Shown: positions 1 to 9,668, numbered from the stretch's first letter. The stretch is DNA of 64,000 bases from Gaoshiqia sp050178015 (GCA_050178015.1 JBFXGM010000004.1:62001-126000), one strand, 5' to 3'. Notes: a model not told the origin generated them from the letters alone. A program made the numbers and translations.

Positions 1-1
1 C

Positions 2-151
2 GATAATGGCTGGCCCAGTGCCATACTTAGCCTCGACGAGAACAACCGGAACACCAACACCGGAGCGTTCGCCGAGGGAAACTGGGGAGCAGTGGAACGC
101 TATGTAAAAGCCCGCGGGCTTCCGCCAACAAAAAACCTGAGTGGTGGCTAA
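2..151 (+). CDS. C-terminal fragment of an unidentified protein
   Basis: An open frame enters from the left edge and gives 49 residues before a TAA stop, ending in VKARGLPPTKNLSGG. The tail is rich in Asn, Gly and Trp near the edge and then becomes a charged helix-like stretch. I do not recognise a family. It runs in the same direction as the next gene, with a 32-bp gap, so it is probably the preceding member of the same gene run. The fragment is too short to assign a function. Confidence 0.5.
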   Translation, partial: DNGWPSAILSLDENNRNTNTGAFAEGNWGAVERYVKARGLPPTKNLSGG

Positions 152-183
152 AAATACTGTTTGATCTTCACAATGAAGTAGAT

Positions 184-1191
184 ATGGACGGTTTATACAG
201 ATACATGCAGCATCCGGAAAGATGTCAACGTCGGCCGGTTTTGCAACCACAACTGCAACCGGGCAGTTCTGGTGATAGATACGATAAGGAAGCGGATATC
301 GTGGCAAATCGTGTTATGAGTATGCCCGAGCCGGGTTCACTTCAAATGCAGACTGTTGAAGAAGATGAAAAAATGCAACCAGAAATTCAGTTGCAGAAAG
401 AGGAAGAAGAAGGCTCCATTCAAATGAAGCCCTTCACACCAGGCTTCGGAATTGCCCCTGTAAATCATGAAATTATCCAGCGCGAAGTACAACTGAGGCC
501 GCCTGGAAGAGGCGAAGCTTCAGCTTTTGACCGCGCCGGGGAATTGGTTGACAGGCTCAATGCCATTTCCACCGCGCTGGAGTACCGCCTGGACGGGCAA
601 GTGCTGCGGTACAATGTGGTGGACGAAGCGGCCCGGACACACTTCGACCAGCAACTTCGGGCTTTTATCGACCGGGTTGAAATTGTTCCCATGCGCCTCA
701 TTACCGGGGCCGGGTACGTGGGTGGCGGCCCGCTTTTGGTTGACAGCCTTCAGTTGGGGTATGTCGATCTGGAAGACCTGCTGGTCAGTGACGACCTTGG
801 GTTTCAGTCGAACATCCTTCATTTTCTGGCCGAGCGGTTTGCCGTTCGCGGTTATAACCGACGATTGGGAACTGCCGGGGTTGGCGCGGAATGGGCACGT
901 GTACACCCGATGGGCTTGCGGGCCGAGGCCCAATTCTTTGCAGCAGTTTTTAATGATCCCAGCATTCAGTTCAGTTGGGACCGTACTTATCCGAGCGGGA
1001 ATTATGTGGCCGTGTTCCGCAGCCGGGACAATGGTTATCGGGTAATCCTTGAGATTCGCGGCGGGCGAAGAGAGGTGCGTGGTTCCCATATAACGGTTAG
1101 GACCAGGGACGGACGCACAGTAACCGGCGACGCTTTCAGGGCTGAAAGGGCCGCGGCAGCCGCTCCCGCTCCTGCACCCGCCCCGGGCTAA
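184..1191 (+). CDS. Protein with DUF4157/eCIS-type leader region
   Basis: 335 residues with no signal peptide or membrane segment. Residues about 20-45 contain GDRYDKEADIVANRVMSMP, which closely resembles the conserved stretch at the start of DUF4157 (eCIS core) proteins. It is followed by a Gln/Met/Glu-rich linker up to about residue 85, also common in that family. The HExxH metallopeptidase motif usual for the DUF4157 domain is absent. Instead there is a globular part (about 100-310) with LHFLAERFAVRGY near its middle, then an Ala/Pro tail. DUF4157 proteins are often cargo or accessories of extracellular contractile injection systems. By inference this one is a cargo-like protein. No injection-system structural gene is visible in the window; one could lie left of it. 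The family call rests on the leader only. Confidence 0.6.
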   Translation: MDGLYRYMQHPERCQRRPVLQPQLQPGSSGDRYDKEADIVANRVMSMPEPGSLQMQTVEEDEKMQPEIQLQKEEEEGSIQMKPFTPGFGIAPVNHEIIQREVQLRPPGRGEASAFDRAGELVDRLNAISTALEYRLDGQVLRYNVVDEAARTHFDQQLRAFIDRVEIVPMRLITGAGYVGGGPLLVDSLQLGYVDLEDLLVSDDLGFQSNILHFLAERFAVRGYNRRLGTAGVGAEWARVHPMGLRAEAQFFAAVFNDPSIQFSWDRTYPSGNYVAVFRSRDNGYRVILEIRGGRREVRGSHITVRTRDGRTVTGDAFRAERAAAAAPAPAPAPG

Positions 1192-1307
1192 TAAAAAAGA
1201 TGCAGTGCTGAATAATTGCCAGATATGGAAACTTTTTCACCGAATGCAAATACATGGTTGTTTGCTTTGAATAAACCGATTGCTGATCCCTAAAAACTTA
1301 AATAATC

Positions 1308-3821
1308 ATGGCCAAGAATAAGAAAATCTACACCTATCGGAACGGTAAAAAAATCTACCTGAAAAAGAAATCCGATGAATACGTGGCCCGGGCGCTCCCG
1401 GAACAATTGGAAAAAATGGGCATCACGAAAAACGTGGTGCAGGTGTCGTCTGCTTCTTCAAAAATAAAGGTGAAGGCCGCCAGGCTGGACGATGCCATGG
1501 TTGATATGCGCAAACACCTCACGGCCCACCATGCCTATACCGTGGCGGATGATCAAACCGATTTCCTGATTACCGACCGGATTGTGGTCACGTTTAAGGA
1601 GGCCGCAAGTCACGATGAGATCAGTACCTTCATGGCAAAATACGCCCTCGTCCTGAAGCGGAAATATTCTGATCGGGAATTTCTTTTTCAGCTGACCAAT
1701 GAAACCGGGATGAACCCGGTGAAACTGGTGGTGTTGATCACGGAAGAAGAAACGGGTCTGGTTGAATTGTGCGAACACGACCTGAACCATGTCGTAAAAA
1801 CCAGCTCGGTTACCGTTCCTGCCGATCCGAATTACCTGCAACAGTGGCACCTGCATCAGCGGCTCACTGATAATGATTTTGATGTCCGGTCGTCGTCGAA
1901 TTGCGAAGATGCCTGGAACCTGCTGAACCATTTTGGCAGCCCGGATGTGGTGATCGGGGTGACCGACGACGGGTGCAAGCTGGACCATCCCGATTTTGAT
2001 TCGCCCGGGAAATTTGCTTCGTGGGGCTACATGAGCGGGCTGAATTTAGTCCATCGCGATGCTGTTGGCGCCAATCCGGCCAACATGTACCAGAGCGGTT
2101 CCGACCACGGCACCAATTGCTGCGGGGTGGTGGCTGCCGAGGTGGATGCCCTGCTCACCGTAGGGGCGGCCCCCGGTTGCAGGCTCCTGCCCGTCAAGTG
2201 GGAATCCAGCGGATCGAGCCTGTATATTAGCGATGATAAGCTCTATACCGTCCTAAACTTTCTTCAGGACAAAGTGGATGTCATTTCCAATTCGTGGGGC
2301 AGTTCGCCGCATGGCAACTATGCCTCATTTGTGGTGAATAAAATCAAAACGCTGACGCAAACCGGCGGACGCAGAGGGAAGGGGGTCGTCTTTCTGTGGG
2401 CAGCCGGCAACGAAAATTGTCCGATCAACTATACGGGCAACCAGGATATTCCGTACACGCACGGTTATGCCCAGCGGATGGATGGCTCATGGTACTGGGC
2501 CGGGGTGGATACATCGCGGCATTTTAGCCACAACCTGGTGGGCGTTCCGGGGGTGATGTTTGTTGCTGCTTTGGCCAGCAACGCCCAGCGCAGCCATTAT
2601 TCAAACTACGGAACGGGGATTTCGCTCACGGCGCCGTCGAGCAACCTGCACAAATATTACCGCATGGCAGTACCCGGTTTGGGCATTACCACCACCTCGG
2701 GCGCTTCCCCGCTGGTTGACAATGAGTTTGGCGGCACATCGAGCGCCACGCCGCTGGTGGCAGGTATTGCCGGATTGGTAATTTCGGCCAACCCAAACCT
2801 GACGGCGCTGGAGGTTATCTCTGTTTTACAACGAACAGCCGATAAGGATTTGAATATGAATGGCTACCCCAAAACGCTGCCGGCCAGTTACGACCCGGAT
2901 ACTTCGTGGGACATCTCGCCGGTTGCCCCGTTCAACAGCGGCGCTTTCACCGATCAGAACCTGGCCGACGGCACCTGGAGCCCCTGGTTCGGATTCGGAA
3001 AGGTGGATGCGGCTACCGCCGTAGCCGAAGCCTTGAAAATGGGTGGTGTCACCGGGGAACAGCCGGCTGGCAAGGTGGAGAAGACCTCGTCGCCAGCTTT
3101 GGCCATTCCCGATAAAAATTCCACCGGGATTGCCGACCAAATTCTGGTGGAAGAAACCGGACCATTGGCTGAGGTACAGGTGGAGGTGGATATCAGTCAC
3201 ACCTACATTGGCGACCTCATCGTGAGTTTAATCTCGCCAAACAGCATGCAGATTGATCTGCACAAAAGAAGCGGGGGCAGTGCCGATAATCTGAAAAAGA
3301 CCTTCGATCTGCAAAACACGCCTGCTCTGTCGCAGTTAAACGGGCAGTCCATTCAGGGAGCGTGGACGCTGAAAGTATCGGATCACGCCGCCATTGATAC
3401 CGGCACATTGAATTCGTGGAAATTAACGCTGAATGTTTCGCGACAAACCGTGGTTGAGAAAGTGGATGAACCGGCCCTGAGGGTTCCTGACAACGACCCG
3501 GTTGGCGTGGAACGGACCATCCAGGTGGAGGAAACCGGCACCGTCAAAGAAATCGAAGTAGGGATTGATATCACCCACACCTACATCGGCGATTTGATTG
3601 TCAACCTGTCTTCGCCTTCAGGCACACAGGTTAATCTGCACAAAAAAACGGGAGGCACCACCGACAACCTGATCAAAACCTATTCCATGGCCAACACCCC
3701 GCCGCTGGCCGTAATGAAAGGGGAACAAATAACCGGCATCTGGAAACTCAACGTGTCGGACAACCTGCAGCGGGACACCGGCAAGCTGAACAGCTGGTCG
3801 ATCAAGATACTGCTGGAATGA
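1308..3821 (+). CDS. Subtilisin-like serine protease (S8) with two P-domains
   Basis: 837 residues. The S8 triad is readable: Asp220 in GVTDDG, His267 in DHGTNCCG and Ser478 in GGTSSATP. Residues 1-170 are a lysine-rich start and a pro-region-like segment without a clear signal peptide. After the catalytic domain come two tandem proprotein-convertase P-domains, about 597-706 and 724-837. They repeat the pattern of an IPD or VPD start, then HTYIGDLIV, then a loop ending in LHK, so they are internal duplicates. P-domains usually stabilise the protease or steer it to substrate. The gene opens a run containing a caspase-like protease and a trypco-like protein. That context suggests a role in conflict or processing rather than nutrition. 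Neither the substrate nor the export route can be read. Confidence 0.88.
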   Translation: MAKNKKIYTYRNGKKIYLKKKSDEYVARALPEQLEKMGITKNVVQVSSASSKIKVKAARLDDAMVDMRKHLTAHHAYTVADDQTDFLITDRIVVTFKEAASHDEISTFMAKYALVLKRKYSDREFLFQLTNETGMNPVKLVVLITEEETGLVELCEHDLNHVVKTSSVTVPADPNYLQQWHLHQRLTDNDFDVRSSSNCEDAWNLLNHFGSPDVVIGVTDDGCKLDHPDFDSPGKFASWGYMSGLNLVHRDAVGANPANMYQSGSDHGTNCCGVVAAEVDALLTVGAAPGCRLLPVKWESSGSSLYISDDKLYTVLNFLQDKVDVISNSWGSSPHGNYASFVVNKIKTLTQTGGRRGKGVVFLWAAGNENCPINYTGNQDIPYTHGYAQRMDGSWYWAGVDTSRHFSHNLVGVPGVMFVAALASNAQRSHYSNYGTGISLTAPSSNLHKYYRMAVPGLGITTTSGASPLVDNEFGGTSSATPLVAGIAGLVISANPNLTALEVISVLQRTADKDLNMNGYPKTLPASYDPDTSWDISPVAPFNSGAFTDQNLADGTWSPWFGFGKVDAATAVAEALKMGGVTGEQPAGKVEKTSSPALAIPDKNSTGIADQILVEETGPLAEVQVEVDISHTYIGDLIVSLISPNSMQIDLHKRSGGSADNLKKTFDLQNTPALSQLNGQSIQGAWTLKVSDHAAIDTGTLNSWKLTLNVSRQTVVEKVDEPALRVPDNDPVGVERTIQVEETGTVKEIEVGIDITHTYIGDLIVNLSSPSGTQVNLHKKTGGTTDNLIKTYSMANTPPLAVMKGEQITGIWKLNVSDNLQRDTGKLNSWSIKILLE

Positions 3822-3891
3822 CTCCGGAATACAGGCACTTCAAATATTCAGGTCAATTGATATAATTCGAATATTCATGGGAGGATAGAAA

Positions 3892-4212
3892 ATGAACCAT
3901 CACAGCAAGGCAGATACTATCAACATTCTGGTAGCGCCCGAGGCCGAAGCAATGGGAATTGGCGATTACCTGGCCCCGATACCCATAAAACTGAAAACAC
4001 TGAAACAAAACCTGGAAATGTTCACCAAACAGTTGGGTGAAATCATTCCCGAAGTCCCGGTTTACGGCGGTTACGAACTGACCGATATTTCGGTTCAGGT
4101 AAACATTACAGCAGGCGGCGAACTTCAGTTGGTGGGCCTGGTAAAAGGCAAAGGCGAAATCACCGGCGGCCTTACCCTTACGTTTCGGAAAGCGCCTTCA
4201 CAACAAAAGTAA
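3892..4212 (+). CDS. Small trypco-like (trypsin-co-occurring) protein
   Basis: 106 residues, no signal peptide. A helix-rich middle (KTLKQNLEMFTKQLGEIIPE) leads to a beta-rich end with ISVQVNI, GELQLVGLVKGKGEI and GLTLTFRK. That layout resembles the trypsin-co-occurring domains (CU044_2847-like), small proteins found beside proteases in bacterial conflict operons. The resemblance is by pattern, not a measured match. It lies 6 bp before the caspase-like gene, so the two are almost certainly co-transcribed, and the P-domain protease is upstream. A strong Shine-Dalgarno sequence GGGAGGAT precedes the ATG, which is unusual for Bacteroidota. A protease-binding or regulatory role is plausible. Confidence 0.5.
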   Translation: MNHHSKADTINILVAPEAEAMGIGDYLAPIPIKLKTLKQNLEMFTKQLGEIIPEVPVYGGYELTDISVQVNITAGGELQLVGLVKGKGEITGGLTLTFRKAPSQQK

Positions 4213-4218
4213 AACTCA

Positions 4219-5529
4219 ATGGCCAATTACGCTGTACTTGTCGGGGTGAACAATTACTTCGATCCCCAGATCAAAACTCTTCCGCACGCCGGGTATTCGA
4301 TCAGGCGGCTGAGCGAGGCGCTCGTGAAAAACGGTGAATTCGAACGCTCTAATATGCTCGTGATAGCGGAAGACCAGGAAGGAAATGATTATTTGAAAAT
4401 GCCATACAAGTTTCCGGTGATCTCAACTTTGCTGAATTTACACAGCAAGTGGCCGATCCAAAAGGACGACTTTTTATTGTTTTACTTCATTGGCCACGGT
4501 TACGGGTCGGTAAAAGGGGACCAGATTCTGCTGAAAGACACGTGTTTTCAATATCTGCAAGACACGGCGCTTTCGGTTAACGCATTGACCCGATTGGTCC
4601 GCCCGGTCCCGGCGATGCGAAAATTGCTCGTGTTCGACTCCTGCCGGAATGAGGTGGAAGGCGCTTTAGGTACTCAGGAAGGCTTGGGAAAATCGCGTAT
4701 CGACGAGTTTATCACCTTGTATGCCTGTATGCCGGGCGAACAGGCCTATATTCCCCACCGCGACAAATTGCCCTTGCTGACCGGCGCTTTTATGGATGCC
4801 GTTGAAGACAAAAATTGTCTCAGCATTCGCGACATGTACAATCGGGTATGCGATCAAGTGAATGACCGTTCGTATCAGATTGCGACCCGGCAAACACCGG
4901 ATTTGAGTGCCGGCGGAAAAGACCTCGACAGCATTGGTTTTCTTTCCCGGGTGCCACGGCAGGTGACCGATGTTTCATCTGAACCGGGTTTCGAGGGGGA
5001 GATTATGAAAGCAAACCAAAAGCTTCATCGGTTGTACAAGGAAAAATACCCGCACCATGCGCCAAGCTATGCGCCGTTTATGAACGCAGCCGGCGAACTG
5101 AAGAATTGGCGTCAACAACTTGACGGGAAAAGCTTTCGGAAAATAGCCTTCAGTTTGCTGGAAAAAGGCGAAAATGCCGATGTTTATACCGTTTCCTACA
5201 TGGTGCGCTGGGGCGCGGATGCTACGATGTTCAGGCCTTTGATAGAATGTCTGGCCGCTGAAAAATACCGGGGTACCGTGGTCTGGCAAGCCTTGGATGC
5301 CTTGGAAGTCATTCTGCGAAATGAGCAGGTTTCGAAATGGCTCACGGTTGACGATGAGTTGAAAACCATCCTGATAAAGGCATTGATTCGGAGCGCCAAC
5401 GAACATCCTACCAGAAAAGGGGCGGCTTTTGCGGGCAGCGTGGTTTGGGGCAAAATCCTCCAAATCTGCAAACGGGCCAATGTACCGGTTGAGTCGGTTT
5501 TTCCAGCCGAAGCGTTGACCCAACTGTAA
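4219..5529 (+). CDS. Caspase-like protease (peptidase C14 family)
   Basis: 436 residues. The first half is a caspase/metacaspase fold: the opening strand YAVLVGVNNY, the catalytic His93 in FYFIGHGYG, and the catalytic Cys142 in LVFDSCRNE. Residues 250-436 form a helix-rich region with no named domain, perhaps alpha-solenoid and regulatory. No signal peptide or membrane segment is present, so it is likely cytoplasmic. In bacteria, caspase-like proteases often act in regulated cell death or conflict systems, where they cleave a partner protein. The trypco-like gene ends 6 bp upstream and a membrane-protein gene follows. No NTPase sensor of the usual STAND or AAA type is seen in the run. Confidence 0.85.
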   Translation: MANYAVLVGVNNYFDPQIKTLPHAGYSIRRLSEALVKNGEFERSNMLVIAEDQEGNDYLKMPYKFPVISTLLNLHSKWPIQKDDFLLFYFIGHGYGSVKGDQILLKDTCFQYLQDTALSVNALTRLVRPVPAMRKLLVFDSCRNEVEGALGTQEGLGKSRIDEFITLYACMPGEQAYIPHRDKLPLLTGAFMDAVEDKNCLSIRDMYNRVCDQVNDRSYQIATRQTPDLSAGGKDLDSIGFLSRVPRQVTDVSSEPGFEGEIMKANQKLHRLYKEKYPHHAPSYAPFMNAAGELKNWRQQLDGKSFRKIAFSLLEKGENADVYTVSYMVRWGADATMFRPLIECLAAEKYRGTVVWQALDALEVILRNEQVSKWLTVDDELKTILIKALIRSANEHPTRKGAAFAGSVVWGKILQICKRANVPVESVFPAEALTQL

Positions 5530-5627
5530 TTTTGCTGCATGGAAATCGTACCAGGGACGAAACACGAAGCATTTTTGAAATTATGCCGTATTTAGTTATA
5601 GCGTGATGATATGAAAAAATTCCTTGA

Positions 5628-6560
5628 TTGATGGATAGACCGAATAATTACCTGTTTGTAAAAGTGTTGTTGCTGGCATTTCTCCTGCTTCTGCTCAACT
5701 CGTGGCTGGCGTATCATGTGGGCAATAATGTTATCGAAACGTATTTTACCAACATCGTTCTGGTGTTTTTCGGTTTTGTCGGTTTTCTCACCAAATACCT
5801 GCAAAAAGAAGAGGAGGAAAAAATCGGACAAATTTATTCCCGGTGGTTGTCGGCTTTTCTGAACTTTCAGGTCATTGCAGCCTTGTATGTGCTGTTTTTC
5901 ATGGCCGGTTGCTTTGTTTCATCGGTACACCTGTCGGGCAGCAACAGCCGGGCGCAGCACAGTTTACAGCTACAGCCGCAAAGCCAAACAAACAAACCGG
6001 CCGCAACACTGGAGCTGAACGAACAGACACCAACCGCCAAAAAGACGGTTCTTACCATCCCCTTCGGACGCACTTTTCTGCTGACCACCCGGGGTTTTCA
6101 GCCCTACCGGTTTCAGGTTTATCCCTGGGTGGGGAAGCGCATTGTTTTGGAAAACGACTTGCAAGTTTCGCCTACGGTGGTGGTTCGGGTGAGTCCCGAA
6201 AACTTTGTTCAGCTTACCCGTGCAAAAGTTAGGCTTCAGGTCAATAAGAACGCACCCAGCGTAGGTCCGGTTGAAAGTCGTGCCGTGATTGTTATTGGCC
6301 AGGTTCCCGAAATTCCTTCAACTTATTGCGAACGGTGGCACAACGAGTTAAAGGGTGTTTATCGTGATGATGTGCTCATATACAGTTATTTAAACCGGTG
6401 GTGCGCCGACGAACCGCTGTTTCTCGAAGCTGATTTGCAACCTTACGACAGCCTGCGCATTGAGCTGACCTCCCGCGATGGAGACGTTTTTGCCACCAGT
6501 CGCGGAGTGGTGGGTACCGATCCGTTTATCGAATTTAAATTTAAAACCTTGCAACCATGA
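5628..6560 (+). CDS. Unknown membrane protein with C-terminal soluble domain
   Basis: 310 residues. Three hydrophobic segments lie in the first 110 residues, beginning with FVKVLLLAFLLLLL and including LYVLFFMAGCFV. Between the second and third is a charged loop (KEEEEEKIG pattern). From about residue 115 a Ser/Gln/Pro-rich linker leads to a soluble beta-rich domain. I recognise no family. Its stop overlaps the next start as ATGA, so it is translationally coupled to an exported protein. It could be a membrane anchor for neighbours in the run, but nothing in the sequence proves that. Confidence 0.7.
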   Translation: MMDRPNNYLFVKVLLLAFLLLLLNSWLAYHVGNNVIETYFTNIVLVFFGFVGFLTKYLQKEEEEKIGQIYSRWLSAFLNFQVIAALYVLFFMAGCFVSSVHLSGSNSRAQHSLQLQPQSQTNKPAATLELNEQTPTAKKTVLTIPFGRTFLLTTRGFQPYRFQVYPWVGKRIVLENDLQVSPTVVVRVSPENFVQLTRAKVRLQVNKNAPSVGPVESRAVIVIGQVPEIPSTYCERWHNELKGVYRDDVLIYSYLNRWCADEPLFLEADLQPYDSLRIELTSRDGDVFATSRGVVGTDPFIEFKFKTLQP

Positions 6561-7450
6561 AACTGAAAATTGCAATTGTCTCTTGTCTCATTTTGGTGGC
6601 ATTACAGATATTTGCTCAGGATAAAAAAGGGATCCAGGTAACTTTCGGCATAACGGAGCTGCAGTACCGGATTTTTTACGGTTCGGAGATTGGTGAAATT
6701 GAAAAGGGGTGTTCGGTTTTAATGACCGGACTGCTCAACAAAAGTTTTGGTTTTTTCCGTTTTACCGAAAATGAAATGCCGCATGTGTTGCATATCGAAC
6801 TGGCCGATAGTGAACGGAATGCGAGTTCTCATCCCGGTTTGAAAGAAGTGGGCTTTAAACTATACCTGAAACAACAAAGCGGCATGGTTAGCGAAGAGCC
6901 GGTTTACTGGGTTTTCCGTCCGGTAGACCGGTTTATTGAATCGTTGCCGGATGTAAAGGAAGATTTTATCAGCGAGATCGTCCAGGTTTTTAGAATCGGC
7001 CTCTTGAACCACAAAGAAGCATTGGTGAGAAACATATTGGGCAAAGTGGAGGTGGCCGAGGATTTTTATTTCGTTGAGGACAAAAAATTTTACATCATCC
7101 CCCTTTCCGAAAAAGAATCCAACATTGCCCGACTAAGCCTTTTTGTATTGATCAGCCTCGTTCCTGATGATCTGGTTGAGGCCATCCCTTTGTATGATAC
7201 CACCCAGGTGCTTGGCCCGATAAAAAGCAAGGCCGAGGCGATTGCAAAGTACCATTTGCCGTCCACTTACCCCGAAGGCAGCTTGGCATTGCAGAAACTT
7301 TCGGCAGCGCAAACCGGCGTTTCAGTCGATGGGGCGTCTGCCGGTACGGTAGAAAAGAAAATCTACATCCTCAAGCATCTGCCTCTTGTGAATACTGATC
7401 TGGAGGTCATTACGCCGGAAACATTTTTCAGCACTGTAAATCCTGAATAA
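6557..7450 (+). CDS. Unknown exported protein
   Basis: 297 residues starting with a clear cleavable signal peptide (MKLKIAIVSCLILVALQ, then IFAQ). The mature part is mixed alpha/beta without a recognised domain. It has an aromatic-rich stretch (SFGFFRF) near residue 60 and a Ser/Ala-rich linker near the end. The ATG overlaps the stop of the membrane-protein gene by 4 bases. The next gene starts 1 bp after its stop, so the three form a coupled unit for envelope proteins. Function unknown. Confidence 0.7.
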   Translation: MKLKIAIVSCLILVALQIFAQDKKGIQVTFGITELQYRIFYGSEIGEIEKGCSVLMTGLLNKSFGFFRFTENEMPHVLHIELADSERNASSHPGLKEVGFKLYLKQQSGMVSEEPVYWVFRPVDRFIESLPDVKEDFISEIVQVFRIGLLNHKEALVRNILGKVEVAEDFYFVEDKKFYIIPLSEKESNIARLSLFVLISLVPDDLVEAIPLYDTTQVLGPIKSKAEAIAKYHLPSTYPEGSLALQKLSAAQTGVSVDGASAGTVEKKIYILKHLPLVNTDLEVITPETFFSTVNPE

Positions 7451-7451
7451 A

Positions 7452-9635
7452 ATGATGACACGACGGATACAACTAACTGTAGTTTTGCTATTCTTTTTCG
7501 GGCAGCTTGATTTTGTTCAGGCGCTGGAGCCGGCGTCATTTCGTCCCGATTCGGTTTGCAATGTTGCCTTGCAATTACCTTGGGATGAGGGCATATCGTT
7601 GTTAACTCGCAACGTCGAAAATTGTGGTGAGGATGCAACTTGCCGGTTGAAAATATACTTTACGGCCGGCTACATTTGCCAGCAGGCAGCTGCCAGGGAA
7701 AATGAACCGGCTTTGCTGGGGCGCTCGTTTGCCTTTTACGTGCAGGCGCACCAAGCCAATCCGTCTGACCTGGCGGTAATCAACAACCTTTTCCTGGTGA
7801 GCAAAGCGCAGGGGAACACCGATGTCGCCCTTGAATTGCTCGATAGGGCCATTGAACTCGACAGCCGGAACAAATTCAAATACTACATCAATAAAGGCGA
7901 TCTGCTTTTCGATGCCGGCGATTTCAGAAAAGCCCTGACTTTTTATCAACCGGCCATTTTTGCCAACCTTGATAACGAGGCACTGGGTTGGAAGGTTTTT
8001 CAATGTTATTCCCAGTTGCCCGAACCGCAGAAACGTGTTGAAGGCCTTCTTACCTTCTCCGACCGGCTTTTTGAACTTGGCGCAACCCGGTTGTCTGCCG
8101 ATGGCTTTCTGCTTGCTTTGCACCATGCGTTACAGTTGAACGACCAACCGGGGGCTGTGCAAGCTTGTACGCGATGGGCCGAGATCCTTTCCACCCACGA
8201 CGGGTTGACTGAAAGTTATGCCCGTGAGCTTCCCGATACGGCTTCGTGGCCGCACACCTGCAACATCGAACTTCAAAAAATTCTGCAACAATCATTTAAA
8301 CATACGGATGAGTTGAAATGGTGGAGGGCCAGCGATTATCGCCAACATATTACAGCTGCAATCCTGTTTAAGTTGGAACCGCCTCTGCTTATGGCGGGGA
8401 GGCCTGACAAGGCTGTTCATTTGTTGGAAACAGCGCTGGAGATTGCTCCGGAGTTTTACCGTTATGATGATCCTTTGCTCAAGCGTTATTTTCCGGTAAA
8501 AATGGATATTACTATTGAGTTGTCGCGCCTGTACAACCGTTACCCGGAGTTGGACCTGGAGCAGGCAAAATACGAAGAGCTAATCCGCGAATTGTTCAAC
8601 GAAAAAAGTGAACATTACCTGCAAAATGATATCGAATCCATCCAGCGTTCGCATACCATGCTCGGACTGATTTATGCTGACCGCGATGTGTGGACATCCT
8701 CGTGGTACGCCGGGAATGGCATTTTTCAGCTTACCCGGGCCATTGATTTTCAGAAGAGATTGGAGGCCAGGGACCCAGGGGAATTTAAACCGATACCCGC
8801 CTTGCACCAATTGCTGGCCAGGGGGTACCGGAAAACAAACCAACTTGCGCCTGAGTTTCGGGCGTTGATAAATGCCGCCATCGGCTATCTCGACCTGGAC
8901 AACCTGACCGTGGCCGACTCTATCTTGCGCCAGGTGGCCAATTCGCCATACCGCGATGCGCAATCATCGCAATTACTTGCGGAGCTGGGATGGATCACCG
9001 GGCTGAGATTAGGGCTTCGAAACGGCACCATCGATGTTGCAAATAGGCCGGTTGCGGAGGTGGAGAAAGCGATTGTTGAAAATCCCCTGTTTACGGGGAC
9101 GGCTTTTCAGAACGATCCTTCGTTCCTGAACCGGCAGCGGTTTAAAATCCTGGCCGATGCGGGCCAACAGTGTACCGAAAAGAATCCTTCTTATCCTGTT
9201 CCGGTATTCGAGATGAAGGCGCTCGACTACATCAACCGGGAAAAGGCACTTGGCAATTACCAGGACCTGAAGCGGTTGAGTTATATTGAAGGGAAATTCT
9301 CCGGCAACTTCGGACGCCGGGAGGTGATCAGGGTCAGCCAAAGCCAAAACCGGATGGAACAAACCGACGACCAGTCCACCTTCTGGTCGGTAAATACCGG
9401 AGGCTACCAAACCCGGATTGAAGCCAGCCGGGATTTGTTTATTGCCGGGAAAGTGTATGAAGATATGGCCCGCGAAAATAAGGATATAACAATTGACAAC
9501 CTGGAGCAAATTCAAATCAGGCAGGGCAATGTGTACATTCCGGCCGGTGTGCAGGAAACAGAGAAGATCAACGAGAATAAGCTCCGGGAGATTAAAGGGG
9601 TAACCGATGTTCGCATCGTTCCCAATACGAAGTAA
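7452..9635 (+). CDS. Exported TPR-like repeat protein
   Basis: 727 residues with an N-terminal signal peptide (TVVLLFFFGQLDFVQA). Residues about 80-250 carry TPR-like helix pairs, for example LELLDRAIELDSRNKFKYYINKG followed by GDFRKALTFYQPAI; another repeat-like part sits near 320-480. The C-terminal 120 residues (after ENPLFTG) look like a separate mixed domain ending in VTDVRIVPNTK. TPR arrays bind partner proteins, so a periplasmic scaffold role is plausible. It directly follows an exported protein of unknown function and precedes a cell-wall amidase, which fits an envelope-located module. Confidence 0.7.
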   Translation: MMTRRIQLTVVLLFFFGQLDFVQALEPASFRPDSVCNVALQLPWDEGISLLTRNVENCGEDATCRLKIYFTAGYICQQAAARENEPALLGRSFAFYVQAHQANPSDLAVINNLFLVSKAQGNTDVALELLDRAIELDSRNKFKYYINKGDLLFDAGDFRKALTFYQPAIFANLDNEALGWKVFQCYSQLPEPQKRVEGLLTFSDRLFELGATRLSADGFLLALHHALQLNDQPGAVQACTRWAEILSTHDGLTESYARELPDTASWPHTCNIELQKILQQSFKHTDELKWWRASDYRQHITAAILFKLEPPLLMAGRPDKAVHLLETALEIAPEFYRYDDPLLKRYFPVKMDITIELSRLYNRYPELDLEQAKYEELIRELFNEKSEHYLQNDIESIQRSHTMLGLIYADRDVWTSSWYAGNGIFQLTRAIDFQKRLEARDPGEFKPIPALHQLLARGYRKTNQLAPEFRALINAAIGYLDLDNLTVADSILRQVANSPYRDAQSSQLLAELGWITGLRLGLRNGTIDVANRPVAEVEKAIVENPLFTGTAFQNDPSFLNRQRFKILADAGQQCTEKNPSYPVPVFEMKALDYINREKALGNYQDLKRLSYIEGKFSGNFGRREVIRVSQSQNRMEQTDDQSTFWSVNTGGYQTRIEASRDLFIAGKVYEDMARENKDITIDNLEQIQIRQGNVYIPAGVQETEKINENKLREIKGVTDVRIVPNTK

Positions 9636-9668
9636 GATATTTCTATTCTTTCACTTTAATGATTCCGT

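Noticed and set aside
520..1089. Minus-strand 189-residue frame under the DUF4157-leader gene
   Set aside because: Shadow of the GC-rich plus-strand gene; composition and lack of a start context argue against it.
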